Shown here piece by piece: positions 9,661-18,788 of a stretch of DNA of 64,000 bases. Location: positions 248,001 through 312,000 of the forward strand of contig NZ_FCOA02000003.1 in the NCBI RefSeq assembly GCF_001544875.2, given 5' to 3'. The notes beneath the pieces were generated by a model. The model was given only the letters and a program-made list of their open reading frames with translations. It made no database searches and was not told where the DNA came from. The translations under genes and the position numbers were made by a program. The DNA is from Caballeronia hypogeia (GTDB taxonomy: Bacteria; Pseudomonadota; Gammaproteobacteria; Burkholderiales; Burkholderiaceae). Positions within the stretch are counted from its first letter, which is position 1; every line of letters starts with the position of its first letter.

Positions 9661-10551
9661 TCAGATGGAGAACGAGCCGCTGGTCGGGACGCCCGCGCTT
9701 TCGGCGAGACCCTTCACCCATTTGCGCGCGGGCAGATCGAGTTGCGCTTCGATCAGCTTCGCGCGCGTTTCGAGCGCGGCGAACGGCACCTCGAGCGCGG
9801 GTCCGGCGAACGCCAGCGCGACGCGATTGCCGTCGTGCACTTCCGGCAGCGCGATCACGCGATGATCGAACGCCTCGTTCAGATGGCGCATGTTGCGCAC
9901 GAAGCTCGGATGGTCGCCGAACAGGTTGATCGTGACGACGCCCGCTTCCGGCGTGAGGCACGCGCGGCAGGCGCGATAGAACGACACGCTGTCGAGCACG
10001 GGGCCGCGCGCGGTGGCGTCGTACAGATCGATCTGCAAGGCGCCGATGGTGCCGTGATTCGCGCGGTCGTTGGCGAATTCCCACGCGTCGCGCTCGGTGA
10101 CGGTGAGGCGCGCGTCGTCGTAAGGCAAGCCGAACATCGCGCGCGCGGCGATCACGACCGCCGGATTCAATTCGACGGCTTCGACCTTCGCGCGCTTCAG
10201 AAAACGATGGCAGAACTTCGTCAGGGCAGCCGCGCCGAGACCGAGCTGCACGATGCGCCCGGGCGTTTCGATGAAAAGCAGCCACGCCATCATCTGCTGC
10301 GCGTATTCGAGCTCGATGTGATCGGGCTTGCGCAGACGCATCGCGCCCTGCACCCATTCGGTGCCGAAGTGCAGATAGCGCACGCCGCCCTCTTCCGAGA
10401 ACGTTACGGGCGCGAAGCGCGGCTTGCGCGGCGCTTCGATACGCGGCGCGTTGGCGAGATCGTCTTCGTCGCGATCGCGTCTGGATTTGCTGTCTTTCTT
10501 GCGGCCGAACGCGCGGGCTTCAGCGGACGCACGCTTGATGAGGTTCGTCAT
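9661..10551 (-). CDS. Spermidine synthase-like methyltransferase-fold protein
   Basis: A 296-residue protein with a spermidine-synthase-like Rossmann core. PGRIVQLGLGAAALTKF near residues 120-136 matches the nucleotide-binding loop I, and VEAVELNPAVV the acidic loop that holds the ribose. IGALQIDLYDA and YRACRACLTPEAGVVTINLFG match later strands. The first 45 residues are charged and low in complexity. True aminopropyltransferase residues are not evident, so the product may not be a polyamine synthase. The ATG at 10551 overlaps the stop of the glycosylase gene by 4 bases, so it is the third gene of a coupled unit. Confidence 0.82.
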   Translation of the reverse strand: MTNLIKRASAEARAFGRKKDSKSRRDRDEDDLANAPRIEAPRKPRFAPVTFSEEGGVRYLHFGTEWVQGAMRLRKPDHIELEYAQQMMAWLLFIETPGRIVQLGLGAAALTKFCHRFLKRAKVEAVELNPAVVIAARAMFGLPYDDARLTVTERDAWEFANDRANHGTIGALQIDLYDATARGPVLDSVSFYRACRACLTPEAGVVTINLFGDHPSFVRNMRHLNEAFDHRVIALPEVHDGNRVALAFAGPALEVPFAALETRAKLIEAQLDLPARKWVKGLAESAGVPTSGSFSI

Positions 10552-11030
10552 TGTGTAATGAGGATGTCGCGCCAGATGCGCAATTTTTGGTCGAACGAGA
10601 GGATAGCATTGGCCGCGCTCGACGACGGCAGCACGAGCGTTGCGTAGCCCGCGGCGGCGAGCACGGGCGCGAACTTGCCCGAGGTCTTGCCGTTGAAGCA
10701 CACGCGCCGCAGCTTCGGAAAGCGCGTACGGAACGCGGCGAAGTCGTTGGGCGATGCGTTGCGGATCGCGCTGTCGAGACTGCCCTCGCGCTCGCAGGCG
10801 GCGAGCACGTCCCACAGGCCGATGCCATGCTCGATCAGACGCGCCAGGCGCGCGTCGTAGTCAAGCCCGTGCAGATCCTCGCCTATCGCCGCGCCGACGA
10901 GCCGCCAGAACTGGTTGCGCGGATGGGCGTAATACTGGGTCGCCGCGAGCGACGCGACGCCCGGAAAGCTGCCGAGTATCAGCGTATGCGTCGCTTCATT
11001 GCCGACCGGCTCGAATCCGGCGAGCTTCAT
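10548..11030 (-). CDS. DNA-deoxyinosine glycosylase, uracil-DNA glycosylase superfamily
   Basis: A 160-residue member of the uracil-DNA glycosylase superfamily, of the hypoxanthine/deoxyinosine-removing group. It would cut the base from DNA after adenine deamination and so start base-excision repair. Motif 1 reads LILGSFPG, followed by [18 protein letters not shown]; the motif-2 region is LPSSSAANA near the C-terminus. The length fits this short family. Start and stop overlap the neighbouring ubiC and spermidine-synthase-like genes by 4 bases each, showing tight translational coupling among three unrelated functions. Confidence 0.85.
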   Translation of the reverse strand: MKLAGFEPVGNEATHTLILGSFPGVASLAATQYYAHPRNQFWRLVGAAIGEDLHGLDYDARLARLIEHGIGLWDVLAACEREGSLDSAIRNASPNDFAAFRTRFPKLRRVCFNGKTSGKFAPVLAAAGYATLVLPSSSAANAILSFDQKLRIWRDILITQ

Positions 11031-11671
11031 TTCGCCTCGCCGCGCGCAACGCGTTTCGCATGCGAGCTCAGATGATCGTAGGAACGCACGTGTTCGCGAT
11101 GACGCCTTTTATCGTCCGATGTCGCGAGCCGGGTCCACAAGGCATCGAGCATGCATTCCGTGACCATCAGCGGCGCACCGTGACGCCTGAATACCGAGCG
11201 GCGCGCGACCAACGCATGCGCTGCCTGCCCGCCCTGCGCCGATGCAAGCCGATAAAGCGGATGCCGCGCCGTGAGCACGCGGTTCGTCAACACCGAGCGC
11301 GACACACTGCTGTCGCTGTAGAGCAATTCAGCGAGCGGCCGCGTGCGCAAACGGCGCATGGACTGCCAGATGCCCGTGCTGTGCGCGAGCGGCACGATGC
11401 TGTGCGCGACGACGAACGGCACGCCATCGACCTTCAACACGACTTCGCGCGTCCAGACAGGCGTGCGCGGCGTGACGCCGAGCGCGCGCGCTTCGTCGCG
11501 CCAGGGAAGATCGACGGCCTCGCGCGTGACTTCGACCGTCACCGTGCCGAGCGTACGCAAGTGCGCGGTCAGCGAACCGCCGCGTGTGAGCCAGTCCTTT
11601 TTAACGTCGGTGAGGGAGGGAAACGGATTGATGCGCCAGTCGGCGCAGACCGGATCGATGGGCGTTGGCAT
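11027..11671 (-). CDS. ubiC: Chorismate lyase
   Basis: A 214-residue chorismate pyruvate-lyase, which makes 4-hydroxybenzoate, the first ring precursor of ubiquinone, in the cytoplasm. Family features include [37 protein letters not shown] and a C-terminal VTECMLDAL holding the conserved glutamate. The ATG at 11671 (MPTPIDP) is preferred over 11701 because the extra residues do not look like the family. It is the first gene of the ubiC-glycosylase-spermidine-synthase-like unit, overlapping the next gene by 4 bases. The protein is longer than the 165 residues of E. coli UbiC. Confidence 0.9.
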   Translation of the reverse strand: MPTPIDPVCADWRINPFPSLTDVKKDWLTRGGSLTAHLRTLGTVTVEVTREAVDLPWRDEARALGVTPRTPVWTREVVLKVDGVPFVVAHSIVPLAHSTGIWQSMRRLRTRPLAELLYSDSSVSRSVLTNRVLTARHPLYRLASAQGGQAAHALVARRSVFRRHGAPLMVTECMLDALWTRLATSDDKRRHREHVRSYDHLSSHAKRVARGEAK

Positions 11672-11713
11672 GCCGCCGATTATAAGACGAGCGCCTGCCA
11701 CGCCCCGGCGAAC

Positions 11714-11747
11714 CCACGGACACCGCGTGCCGCAACGGTGTCCGTGG
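11714..11747 (-). terminator. Hairpin after the lipoprotein hydrolase
   Basis: A perfect 12-bp inverted repeat (CCACGGACACCG and CGGTGTCCGTGG) with a 10-base loop lies downstream of the lipoprotein gene and upstream of ubiC. No T run follows, so termination is likely but may be incomplete or protein-assisted. Confidence 0.6.
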
Positions 11748-11825
11748 AACGCGCGCGCTCACCGGTCCGCGCGTGAGTCGCTCCAGGAAAAGGAGCGCAA
11801 CGCGCGAACCAGTCTCACGCGAACT

Positions 11826-13916
11826 TCACTGCGGACGGCCGAAGTTCTGGAATTCCAGATCCGTGAACACGATCGAGCCCGAAGCCTTCGGCAGCGCGAA
11901 CTCGACCTTGGCGAGGCTCGACTTGTCCACGCCCTTGAACGCCGCGAACGGGAGCGACACCATGTTCAGCAGTTGAGCAGGTGCGCCCTTGGATGAGAAC
12001 GGCTCGTCTTGCGGATCGTCCACGAGCGGCCGGCCGTCGCCCTTCGGCTTCGGAGCGAGATACAAGGCGTCGCTGAAGTCGCTTGCGTTGAGCGACGCCG
12101 ACTTGCCTTTGGTGTCGGTGAGCGTCACGACCACTTCCTGGCCCATCGGGCGCACGACGGCGACGCGGAACGTGAGCGAGTCGTACGCCGCCGCCGACAC
12201 ACCCTTCAGGTCGGTGCTGATCTTTGCGTTCGGTTGAGTCCAGGTCAAGCGCAGCGCGTCGGCGACCGAAAGATAGCCGCCGCCTGCCGGCGCCCTGCCG
12301 GCGGGATCCAGATGATCCTGCATCGTGAACTCGGCAGGCGTGTCGGGCATGCACAACGGAAAGAACCACGGCCTCGGCGAATAGGGAATTGCGCAGGCGG
12401 CCATCTGGTCGAAGCCCGTCACGAAGAAAGCGCCGCCCAGGAGATTGCTGGACCACGCGTTCATATCCTGGAAGCGCTGTAACATTTTCGAATCCGACGC
12501 TGGCTTCTGGATCGTCAGGAGAGCTCGCTCGTCACAGACCGAAGAACCGGCCGGGCATGCGGCGGACGGCAACTGCGCAAGGCCGTTCCAGTAGTCCGCG
12601 AACTTCGTCTCGCTGCCCACGAAATAGCGCATGAACGAATTGATGAGGAACGTTCCGGCTCGCCGCTGATCGTCCGCCGACAAGCGCGGACCACCGTCCC
12701 GTACGGAACAATACGACTTGAAATTCGCGTTCAGTACTGGGTTGGTAGCCATGTCGTCCTTTACCCAGACGGTGTTGAAGTAGTTGTGATTGGCACCGTT
12801 CACCACGACCTGGAATCGCGGGGCCGCGTCGTACTGGGTTCCGATCCGGTTCCGATCGAAAGCCTGCGCGCCGCTCAGCATGGAGACGTCTCCGTCGCAG
12901 GACGGCACCAGGACAGCCAGCGGGACATTGCTCACCCCGACGTTCTGATTGCTGTCCGTGGTCCCGACCATGATGCCCGCGCGAATGTTGTAGGGGGGCG
13001 CCGTCTCGGCTCCCGCGGCAAAGAAGATGTTGTACTTGGTGATCGCCGCCGTGAATCCGTCGTTGTTGATTTTCGAGCCGTCTCCCACAGCCGCGACGAG
13101 ATCGGGATAGTCGCTGAAGTCCGACGGCTTGGCGACGATGGCGCGCATCAGTTCTTCGACGCTCACGCCCTTGCGCGTCAGGTTGTATTTGATGGCGTAC
13201 GAAACGCCCTGTCCGCCGCGTGAATGTCCCATGATGCCGACCCGATCGAAATCCAGCTTGCCTCGCAGCGCGCTCAGCACGCCCGGGCCGCCGTTCGCGT
13301 CGATCTGGCGCATGCGGTCGAGTGTACCGAGCAACAACTGCGCGCGCGTCTGGCTCGACATATCGCCCATGCCGACGCCGCTGATCTTGCCTGCGTCGAG
13401 CGACAACACCACGTAACCCTGCTGTGCCAGATCGCGCGCGAGATAGTCGTAGCCCTGATAGCTCGGGTCGGTCGGTTCATGGTTGCCGTGCAGGAAGAGC
13501 ACGACCGGATAACGGTCGGTGCGGGCATCGGCAGTCGCGGCCGCGACGGGATAGCGCAGCCAGCCGCGCACGGCAAAGGCGTAAGCGGTCGGAGTCACGA
13601 CAACCGGATTGCCCTTGTCGTCGGAGAACGACGCAGAATCGCTCGAGCTTGTCACCACCGTGCCGAGGTCGTACTGAATCGCGAGAGAAATGGCGTACTT
13701 CGCCGCGTCGCTCGTCGCGGGCGCGACGCTCACGAAGCGGCTCGAAGACGGCGTCTTCGAGCCGCCCGTGTCCAGCGCGGGACTGGGCGGCGGCAAATCC
13801 GTCCCCGGCACCGGGACCGCACTTCCCTGAACCGATCCACCACCACCGCATCCGCTCAATCCGAGCGATACGCCGAGCGCGCACACCAGGAGCGCCACCA
13901 TCACACGTCGTTTCAT
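11826..13916 (-). CDS. Secreted lipoprotein, alpha/beta hydrolase
   Basis: A 696-residue lipoprotein: the signal sequence ends in a lipobox LSGC with Cys23, followed by a G/S/P-rich linker to about residue 60. An alpha/beta hydrolase domain follows, with PVVLFLHGNHEPTD (oxyanion region, about 137-150) and nucleophile elbow GHSRGG (230-235, Ser232). The catalytic histidine is probably in VNGANHNYF. The C-terminal 200 residues form a separate beta-rich domain, perhaps for binding. The family includes esterases and acetylhydrolases, but the substrate here is unknown. It would be anchored in the outer membrane or exposed in the periplasm. A hairpin lies downstream. Confidence 0.85.
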   Translation of the reverse strand: MKRRVMVALLVCALGVSLGLSGCGGGGSVQGSAVPVPGTDLPPPSPALDTGGSKTPSSSRFVSVAPATSDAAKYAISLAIQYDLGTVVTSSSDSASFSDDKGNPVVVTPTAYAFAVRGWLRYPVAAATADARTDRYPVVLFLHGNHEPTDPSYQGYDYLARDLAQQGYVVLSLDAGKISGVGMGDMSSQTRAQLLLGTLDRMRQIDANGGPGVLSALRGKLDFDRVGIMGHSRGGQGVSYAIKYNLTRKGVSVEELMRAIVAKPSDFSDYPDLVAAVGDGSKINNDGFTAAITKYNIFFAAGAETAPPYNIRAGIMVGTTDSNQNVGVSNVPLAVLVPSCDGDVSMLSGAQAFDRNRIGTQYDAAPRFQVVVNGANHNYFNTVWVKDDMATNPVLNANFKSYCSVRDGGPRLSADDQRRAGTFLINSFMRYFVGSETKFADYWNGLAQLPSAACPAGSSVCDERALLTIQKPASDSKMLQRFQDMNAWSSNLLGGAFFVTGFDQMAACAIPYSPRPWFFPLCMPDTPAEFTMQDHLDPAGRAPAGGGYLSVADALRLTWTQPNAKISTDLKGVSAAAYDSLTFRVAVVRPMGQEVVVTLTDTKGKSASLNASDFSDALYLAPKPKGDGRPLVDDPQDEPFSSKGAPAQLLNMVSLPFAAFKGVDKSSLAKVEFALPKASGSIVFTDLEFQNFGRPQ

Positions 13917-14222
13917 TTTCCTTTTCCCTCTGAGACCCCAGCCTTCTGAGGTCGGATCCGAATGAACGCGGTCCGGACGCGTTCGGGCGGCGGGAGTCTA
14001 GGGGACGAGCGATTGAGCGATCAATGCCAACTGACAATTAACTACAAACGAACGGCGGGCCGATTCGTGTCGCCGCGCCGCGCTCGAGGACACAATTCAC
14101 GGCGCGTTGATTGCCGCTGTTAAGAAGATTCGTATGGAGCCACCCGGGGGACCGTCTGAAACTGACTCACCCGCACGTACGCGCGGCGAAAACGTTGACC
14201 CGTCCAAACAAGAGGCTCCCGA
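13917..14222. other. Divergent intergenic region
   Basis: This stretch separates the lipoprotein gene and the 85-residue repeat protein, which diverge. No gene is supported. The open frames here belong to shadows of htpG. A weak plus-strand promoter could lie near 14105-14133 (TTGATT, 17 bases, TCGTAT). Confidence 0.4.
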
Positions 14223-14480
14223 ATGTCGGAAAACAAGAAACAGACATCGAAGAAGGTCGCGCATCTGGCAGCGGACACGCTGCACGATCCCAAAGCGTCG
14301 AAAATCGCCAGGAGCCTCGCCGCTTCCGCGTTGTCACAGTCACATTCCCGCAAGCAGACTGGCGCGGAAATGGAGCGCAAGGCAAGCGAAGTGCTTCATA
14401 GTCCGAAGTACTCGAAGGACACCAAAACGCTCGCCGCATCCGTGCTCGCTCAGTCCAACAAGGAGCGCAAGAGCAAATAA
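14223..14480 (+). CDS. Small basic protein with two internal repeats
   Basis: An 85-residue, lysine-rich protein made almost wholly of two similar repeats. AADTLHDPKASKIARSLAAS (about residues 16-35) is matched by ASEVLHSPKYSKDTKTLAAS (about 54-73), and each ends in ALSQS or VLAQS. No signal peptide or membrane segment is visible. Similar small proteins occur in Burkholderia relatives, but I know of no tested function. Basic charge and repeats suggest nucleic-acid binding, which is only an inference. A strong terminator follows directly. Confidence 0.75.
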   Translation: MSENKKQTSKKVAHLAADTLHDPKASKIARSLAASALSQSHSRKQTGAEMERKASEVLHSPKYSKDTKTLAASVLAQSNKERKSK

Positions 14481-14515
14481 AAACGCGCCGCCGGTTCCCC
14501 GGCGGCGCGTTCACT
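14481..14515. terminator. Bidirectional terminator between the repeat protein and htpG
   Basis: A perfect 12-bp GC-rich stem (14483-14494 with 14499-14510) and 4-base loop. TTTT follows after a short gap on the plus strand, and a TTTTTA run follows on the minus strand, so it can end both converging genes. Confidence 0.9.
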
Positions 14516-14535
14516 TTTCAGCGCTCCGCTACACC

Positions 14536-16440
14536 TCAGCGCGACAGCAACAGCGCATTGGTCCGCTTCACGAAGCTCGCCGGATCATCCAGCGCGCCGC
14601 CTTCCGCGAGCAAGGCCTGATCGAACAGCAGATGGCACCAGTCGACAAAGTTGGCGCTGTCGGCCTGCAACGCCTTCACCAGCGGATGCTCCGGGTTTAC
14701 TTCCAGAATCGGCTCGGATTGCGGCGCCTTCTGCCCCGCCGCCTTCAGCATGCGTTGCAAGTAACCGCTCATGTCTCCTTCGTCCGCCACGAGACAGCTC
14801 GGCGAATCCGTCAAGCGGAAGGTGAGGCGCACGTCCTTCGCCTTGCCTTCGAGCGCTTCCTTCATCTTCTCGACGAGCGGCTTCAGCTCCTCGCCGACCT
14901 TTTCCTGCTGCTGCTTTTCCTCGTCGTTCAGCGCGCCGAGATCGAGGTCGCCGCGCGCGACGCTGACAAGCGGCTTGCCGTCGAATTCGTTGAGGAACGA
15001 CAGCATCCATTCGTCGACGCGATCCGTGAGCAGCAGCACCTCGACGCCCTTCTTGCGGAACACTTCCAGATGCGGGCTGTTCTTGGCGGCCTGCCAGCCG
15101 TCGGCGGTAACGTAGTAGATCTTCGTCTGCTCGGGCTTCATGCGCGCGACGTAGTCCGCGAGCGAGACGGTCTGTTCGTCGGAATCGTTTTGCGTCGATG
15201 CGAAACGCACCAGCTTCGCGATGCGCTCGCGATTGCCGAAGTCCTCGCCGATGCCTTCCTTCAGCACCTGGCCGAACTCGTTCCAGAAGCCCTGATACTT
15301 CTGCTTTTCAGCGTCATCGGTCGCTTCCGCCGACGCGCTCGCGACCTCTTCCAGCATCGACAGCACGCGCTTGGTCACGCCTTCGCGGATCGCCTTCACA
15401 TCGCGGCTTTCCTGCAGGATTTCGCGCGATACGTTCAGCGGCAAATCCGCCGAATCGACCACGCCCTTCACGAAGCGCAGATATGCGGGCAGCAGTTGCT
15501 CGGCGTCGTCCATGATGAACACGCGCTTCACGTAGAGCTTCAACCCGCCGCGATGCTCGCGGTTCCACAGATCGAACGGCGCGTGCTTCGGCACGTACAG
15601 CAGTTGCGTGTACTCGCTGCGGCCTTCGACGCGGTTATGCGTCCACGCGAGCGGCTCGTCGTGATCGTGCGAGACGTGCTGATAGAACTGCTTGTACTGC
15701 TCGTCGCTGATGTCGTTCTTCGGGCGCGTCCAGAGCGCGCTCGCCTGGTTGACGGTCTCGTCTTCGTCCTTCGTGACCATCTCGCTCTTCTCGGCGTCCC
15801 ATTCTTCCTTTTTCATGAGAATGGGCAGTGCGACGTGATCCGAATACTTCTGGATGATCGATTTCAGCCGGTGCGACGACAGCAGATCGTCCTCGTCCGC
15901 ACGCAGATGCAATGTGATGGTCGTGCCGCGTTGCGCGCGCTCGATGTCCTCGACTTCGAAATCGCCCTCGCCCGCGCTCGTCCAGCGCACGCCCTGGCTC
16001 GCCGGCAGCCCGGCGCGGCGCGTCTCGACGGTGATCTTGTCCGCGACGATGAAGCCCGAGTAAAAGCCCACGCCGAACTGGCCGATGAGGGCGGCGTCCT
16101 TCTGCTGGTCGCCGGAGAGCTTCGAAAAGAATTCCTTGGTGCCCGAACGCGCGATGGTGCCGAGGTGCGAAATGGCTTCCTCGCGGCTCATGCCGATGCC
16201 ATTGTCGTCGATGGTGACGGTGCGCGCGGCCTTGTCGAACGACACGCGAATGCGCAGGTCCGGATCGGTCTCGTACAGCGCGCTGTTCTCGATGGCTTCG
16301 AAGCGAAGCTTGTCCGCGGCGTCGGACGCGTTGGAAATCAGCTCGCGCAGGAAAATTTCCTTGTTGCTGTACAGCGAATGGATCATCAGGTGCAGAAGCT
16401 GCTTCACTTCTGCCTGAAAGCTCATGGTTTCTTGCGCCAT
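14536..16440 (-). CDS. htpG: Chaperone HtpG (Hsp90)
   Basis: A 634-residue Hsp90 chaperone of normal bacterial length. The N-terminal ATPase domain shows [24 protein letters not shown] and [11 protein letters not shown], the parts that form the ATP lid and pocket. The middle domain has [15 protein letters not shown], and the C-terminal dimer domain ends LLSR. It helps fold or remodel client proteins in the cytoplasm. The ATG at 16440 starts MAQETMSF with AGGA upstream; the longer frame to 16599 is not used. A heat-shock-type promoter lies upstream and a strong terminator downstream. Confidence 0.97.
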   Translation of the reverse strand: MAQETMSFQAEVKQLLHLMIHSLYSNKEIFLRELISNASDAADKLRFEAIENSALYETDPDLRIRVSFDKAARTVTIDDNGIGMSREEAISHLGTIARSGTKEFFSKLSGDQQKDAALIGQFGVGFYSGFIVADKITVETRRAGLPASQGVRWTSAGEGDFEVEDIERAQRGTTITLHLRADEDDLLSSHRLKSIIQKYSDHVALPILMKKEEWDAEKSEMVTKDEDETVNQASALWTRPKNDISDEQYKQFYQHVSHDHDEPLAWTHNRVEGRSEYTQLLYVPKHAPFDLWNREHRGGLKLYVKRVFIMDDAEQLLPAYLRFVKGVVDSADLPLNVSREILQESRDVKAIREGVTKRVLSMLEEVASASAEATDDAEKQKYQGFWNEFGQVLKEGIGEDFGNRERIAKLVRFASTQNDSDEQTVSLADYVARMKPEQTKIYYVTADGWQAAKNSPHLEVFRKKGVEVLLLTDRVDEWMLSFLNEFDGKPLVSVARGDLDLGALNDEEKQQQEKVGEELKPLVEKMKEALEGKAKDVRLTFRLTDSPSCLVADEGDMSGYLQRMLKAAGQKAPQSEPILEVNPEHPLVKALQADSANFVDWCHLLFDQALLAEGGALDDPASFVKRTNALLLSR

Positions 16441-16517
16441 GGTCGGGTCCTCTGGTGTTGATTTCGTGAATGCGATCGATTCGGCATGCGCCTCGTTCCA
16501 CGCGGCCAATTCGTGCG

Positions 16518-16545
16518 ATATAAGGGCGTCCAGATGTTTTTCAAG
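16518..16545 (-). promoter_or_regulatory. Sigma-32 (heat shock) promoter for htpG
   Basis: On the minus strand CTTGAAA (16539-16545) is followed after 12 bases by CCCTTATAT (16518-16526). This fits the RpoH pattern CTTGAAA, 11-16 bases, CCCCATNT. The transcript would start about 70 bases before the htpG ATG. Confidence 0.78.
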
Positions 16546-16562
16546 AGCGCGCCCCGGATAAG

Positions 16563-17147
16563 ATGGAACTTCCGAACGACCGATCTTTCGCGATGCCATT
16601 CCTGCGCCAACACGACCGCCATGCCCGGCCGCTCACAGCCAATGAAGTCGACATGGCTCGGCTCGTGTTCCGCGACGCGATCGATTATTCGCGCGTGAAG
16701 GTTTTCGCCCGGGCCTATCTGCCGTTCGGCCTGCAGCCGCGCCGTACCGCGATGGCGCCCAACGGCAACCTCTATTTTCCACGCGGCTGCTTCCAGGACG
16801 ACTTCTCGGCCTGCGACCTCGTCGATCGCATGTGGTTCATTCACGAGATGACGCACGTCTGGCAATTCCAGCTCGGCTATCCGGTCAGGCTGCGGGGCGC
16901 GATCCGCATCGGTCTGCCATATGCGTACCGGCTCGCGGACGGCAAGCGCCTGTCCGACTACAACATGGAAGCGCAAGGCAATCTGCTCGCCGACTGGTTC
17001 GCGCTCAGGTACTGCGACGGCCAGGCCCGGCTCTACGAGCATCGTTACCGGCATCTGCCGGGCGCGCTGGCGCTTTATGAAACCGTGCTTGCGGATTTCA
17101 TTCGCGCGCCGTCCGGGCGCCGCAACCTGCCCGGGCGCATGCGCTAG
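16563..17147 (+). CDS. HExxH-containing protein of unknown role (putative zinc protein)
   Basis: A 194-residue protein with no signal peptide or membrane segment. Its clearest feature is IHEMTHVWQ (about residues 93-101), an HExxH motif followed by a QFQLGYP stretch, as in zinc metallopeptidase-like proteins. A possible third ligand is in [12 protein letters not shown] (about 134-145). Proteins like this are sometimes labelled Rhs or Vgr-related in databases, but no secretion genes are nearby. Peptidase activity is unproven. An alternative start is the ATG at 16593. It diverges from htpG and its stop overlaps the end of the MocR gene by 4 bases. Confidence 0.72.
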   Translation: MELPNDRSFAMPFLRQHDRHARPLTANEVDMARLVFRDAIDYSRVKVFARAYLPFGLQPRRTAMAPNGNLYFPRGCFQDDFSACDLVDRMWFIHEMTHVWQFQLGYPVRLRGAIRIGLPYAYRLADGKRLSDYNMEAQGNLLADWFALRYCDGQARLYEHRYRHLPGALALYETVLADFIRAPSGRRNLPGRMR

Positions 17148-18607
17148 GCGCTGCGCCGCGACCCTTTATCCAGATAGCTGGCGAGAAACTCGGACAGCGC
17201 CGGATCGCCGCAATTGGCGATGTTGAAGCGCATCCACGTCGTCGGCGACTGATGCGGCGAGAACAGACTGCCTGGCGTCAGCAGAAAGCCCGCTTCATGC
17301 CCGGCTGCGGCGAGCCCGTCCGAGTCGACGCTCGCGTCCGCCCACAGAAACATGCCCGCCGACGGCGTCGCGAACAGCCGAAATCCGGTGCGCTCCAGCA
17401 TGCGCGCGGTTTTCTCGCGCACGCCGTCGAGCCGCGCGCGCAGCCGCTCGACGTGCCGCCGGTAGTGCCCTTCGGTCAGCACCTTGTAGACCACGCGCTC
17501 GTTGAGTTCGGGACTCGTCATGCCGACGAGCATCTTCTGATCGGCGAGCGCCTTCGCCACCTCCGGCGCCGCCGCGATATAGCCTACGCGCAGATTCGCC
17601 GCGAGCGTCTTAGAAAAACTGCCGAGGAAGATCACGCGCTTCAACTGATCGAGCGAGGCGAGGCGCGTCGCGGCAAAGTTCGTCGGACAGAGATCGCCGT
17701 AGACATCGTCCTCGACGACGATGAAGTCGTATTCCTGCGCGAGTTGCAGAATGCGATACGCCTGCGCGGCCGTCAGCGACGTGCCGGTCGGATTCTGCAG
17801 CACCGAATTGATGATCAGCATTTTCGGCCGCCACGTCGCGACGAGCGTCTCCAGCGCGTCGAGATCCGGGCCGTCCGGCGTGTACGGCATGCCGACCAGC
17901 CGCGCGCCCTGCGACGCGAAGCGGCCGAACATCTGAAACCACGCCGGATCGCCGACGATCACCGCATCGCCGGGTTTCACATAGAGGCGCGAAATCAGGT
18001 CGATGGCCTGCGTGATGCCCGACACCAGCACGATCTGCCGCGCCGCCGAAGCACCGATCTCCAGTTCCTCCAGACGCGTCTGCAACTGCTGGCGCAGCGG
18101 CAGAAAACCTTGCGGCGTACCGAAGCCGAGCATCTGCGCGCCGCTCTGGCGCGACAGCGCACGCAGCGCGTTGGTGATGAGTTCGCCGTCCAGCCAGCGG
18201 CCGGGCAGATAGCCGAGTCCCGGCCCCTTCTCCGGGCTCGACGTATGCAGCATGTTGCGCAGCAGCCAGACCACGTCGATCGTGTTCTGCACCGGCTCGC
18301 GCTCCGCCGCCGCGACGGGCGGCTCGCCTTTCGCGACGAGCGTGGGCGCGCCGCGCTCGCGCACGTAGAAACCGGAGCCGCGGCGCGAATCGAGATAACC
18401 GTGCGCGACGAGACGTTCGTACGCCTCCACGACGGTGAAGCGCGACACGCCCTTGTCGAGCGCGAGCTTGCGGATCGACGGCATGCGCATGCCGGGACGG
18501 AACACGCGCTCGTCGATGCGGCGCCGGCCCCATTGCACCAGTTGATCGACGAGCGTGAGCTGCGCGGCGTCGTGCGGGGCGGGAATCTGGTCGAGCGGAA
18601 CGGACAT
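17144..18607 (-). CDS. MocR-family transcriptional regulator (GntR wHTH plus aminotransferase domain)
   Basis: A 487-residue MocR/PdxR-type regulator. An N-terminal GntR winged helix (about residues 17-88; RMPSIRKLALDKGVSRFTVVEAYERL) is joined to a type I aminotransferase domain from about 110. The PLP lysine is Lys333 in LGSFSKTLAANLRVGY, with QNPTGT near 271 and DDVYGD near 300. Such proteins bind PLP and act as regulators rather than enzymes. It diverges from a VOC-protein and EamA-exporter unit and may control it. Direct repeats suited to MocR binding lie in the shared upstream region. Confidence 0.9.
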   Translation of the reverse strand: MSVPLDQIPAPHDAAQLTLVDQLVQWGRRRIDERVFRPGMRMPSIRKLALDKGVSRFTVVEAYERLVAHGYLDSRRGSGFYVRERGAPTLVAKGEPPVAAAEREPVQNTIDVVWLLRNMLHTSSPEKGPGLGYLPGRWLDGELITNALRALSRQSGAQMLGFGTPQGFLPLRQQLQTRLEELEIGASAARQIVLVSGITQAIDLISRLYVKPGDAVIVGDPAWFQMFGRFASQGARLVGMPYTPDGPDLDALETLVATWRPKMLIINSVLQNPTGTSLTAAQAYRILQLAQEYDFIVVEDDVYGDLCPTNFAATRLASLDQLKRVIFLGSFSKTLAANLRVGYIAAAPEVAKALADQKMLVGMTSPELNERVVYKVLTEGHYRRHVERLRARLDGVREKTARMLERTGFRLFATPSAGMFLWADASVDSDGLAAAGHEAGFLLTPGSLFSPHQSPTTWMRFNIANCGDPALSEFLASYLDKGSRRSA

Positions 18608-18654
18608 GCGGGCCTCCGGAGTTCGGCTGGACGCACGGGTGCGTCGATATGAAC

Positions 18655-18685
18655 TGTACCGAATAGTATTGGGCCGATTGTACCG
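18655..18685 (+). promoter_or_regulatory. Candidate MocR operator (direct repeats)
   Basis: Two copies of TGTACCG at 18655-18661 and 18679-18685 lie 24 bases apart, about two helical turns. They sit in the divergent region between the MocR gene and the VOC gene, and MocR regulators often bind direct repeats. A TACAAT hexamer on the minus strand (18677-18682) overlaps the second repeat and could be the MocR -10. Confidence 0.5.
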
Positions 18686-18788
18686 TTACTGTTACGGTGT
18701 TAGCGGCTACATTTTGCGTTCGGGCTGCCCGGCGTGCGGCCAAGGAAGCGTTATCCTGTCGGCCCCTGTTTTCCTCGCCGCGCCAGCC

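Noticed and set aside
14107..16461. A 784-residue open frame on the plus strand
   Set aside because: It is the reverse-strand shadow of htpG; its sequence is rich in R, H and L with no family features, while htpG is unmistakable.
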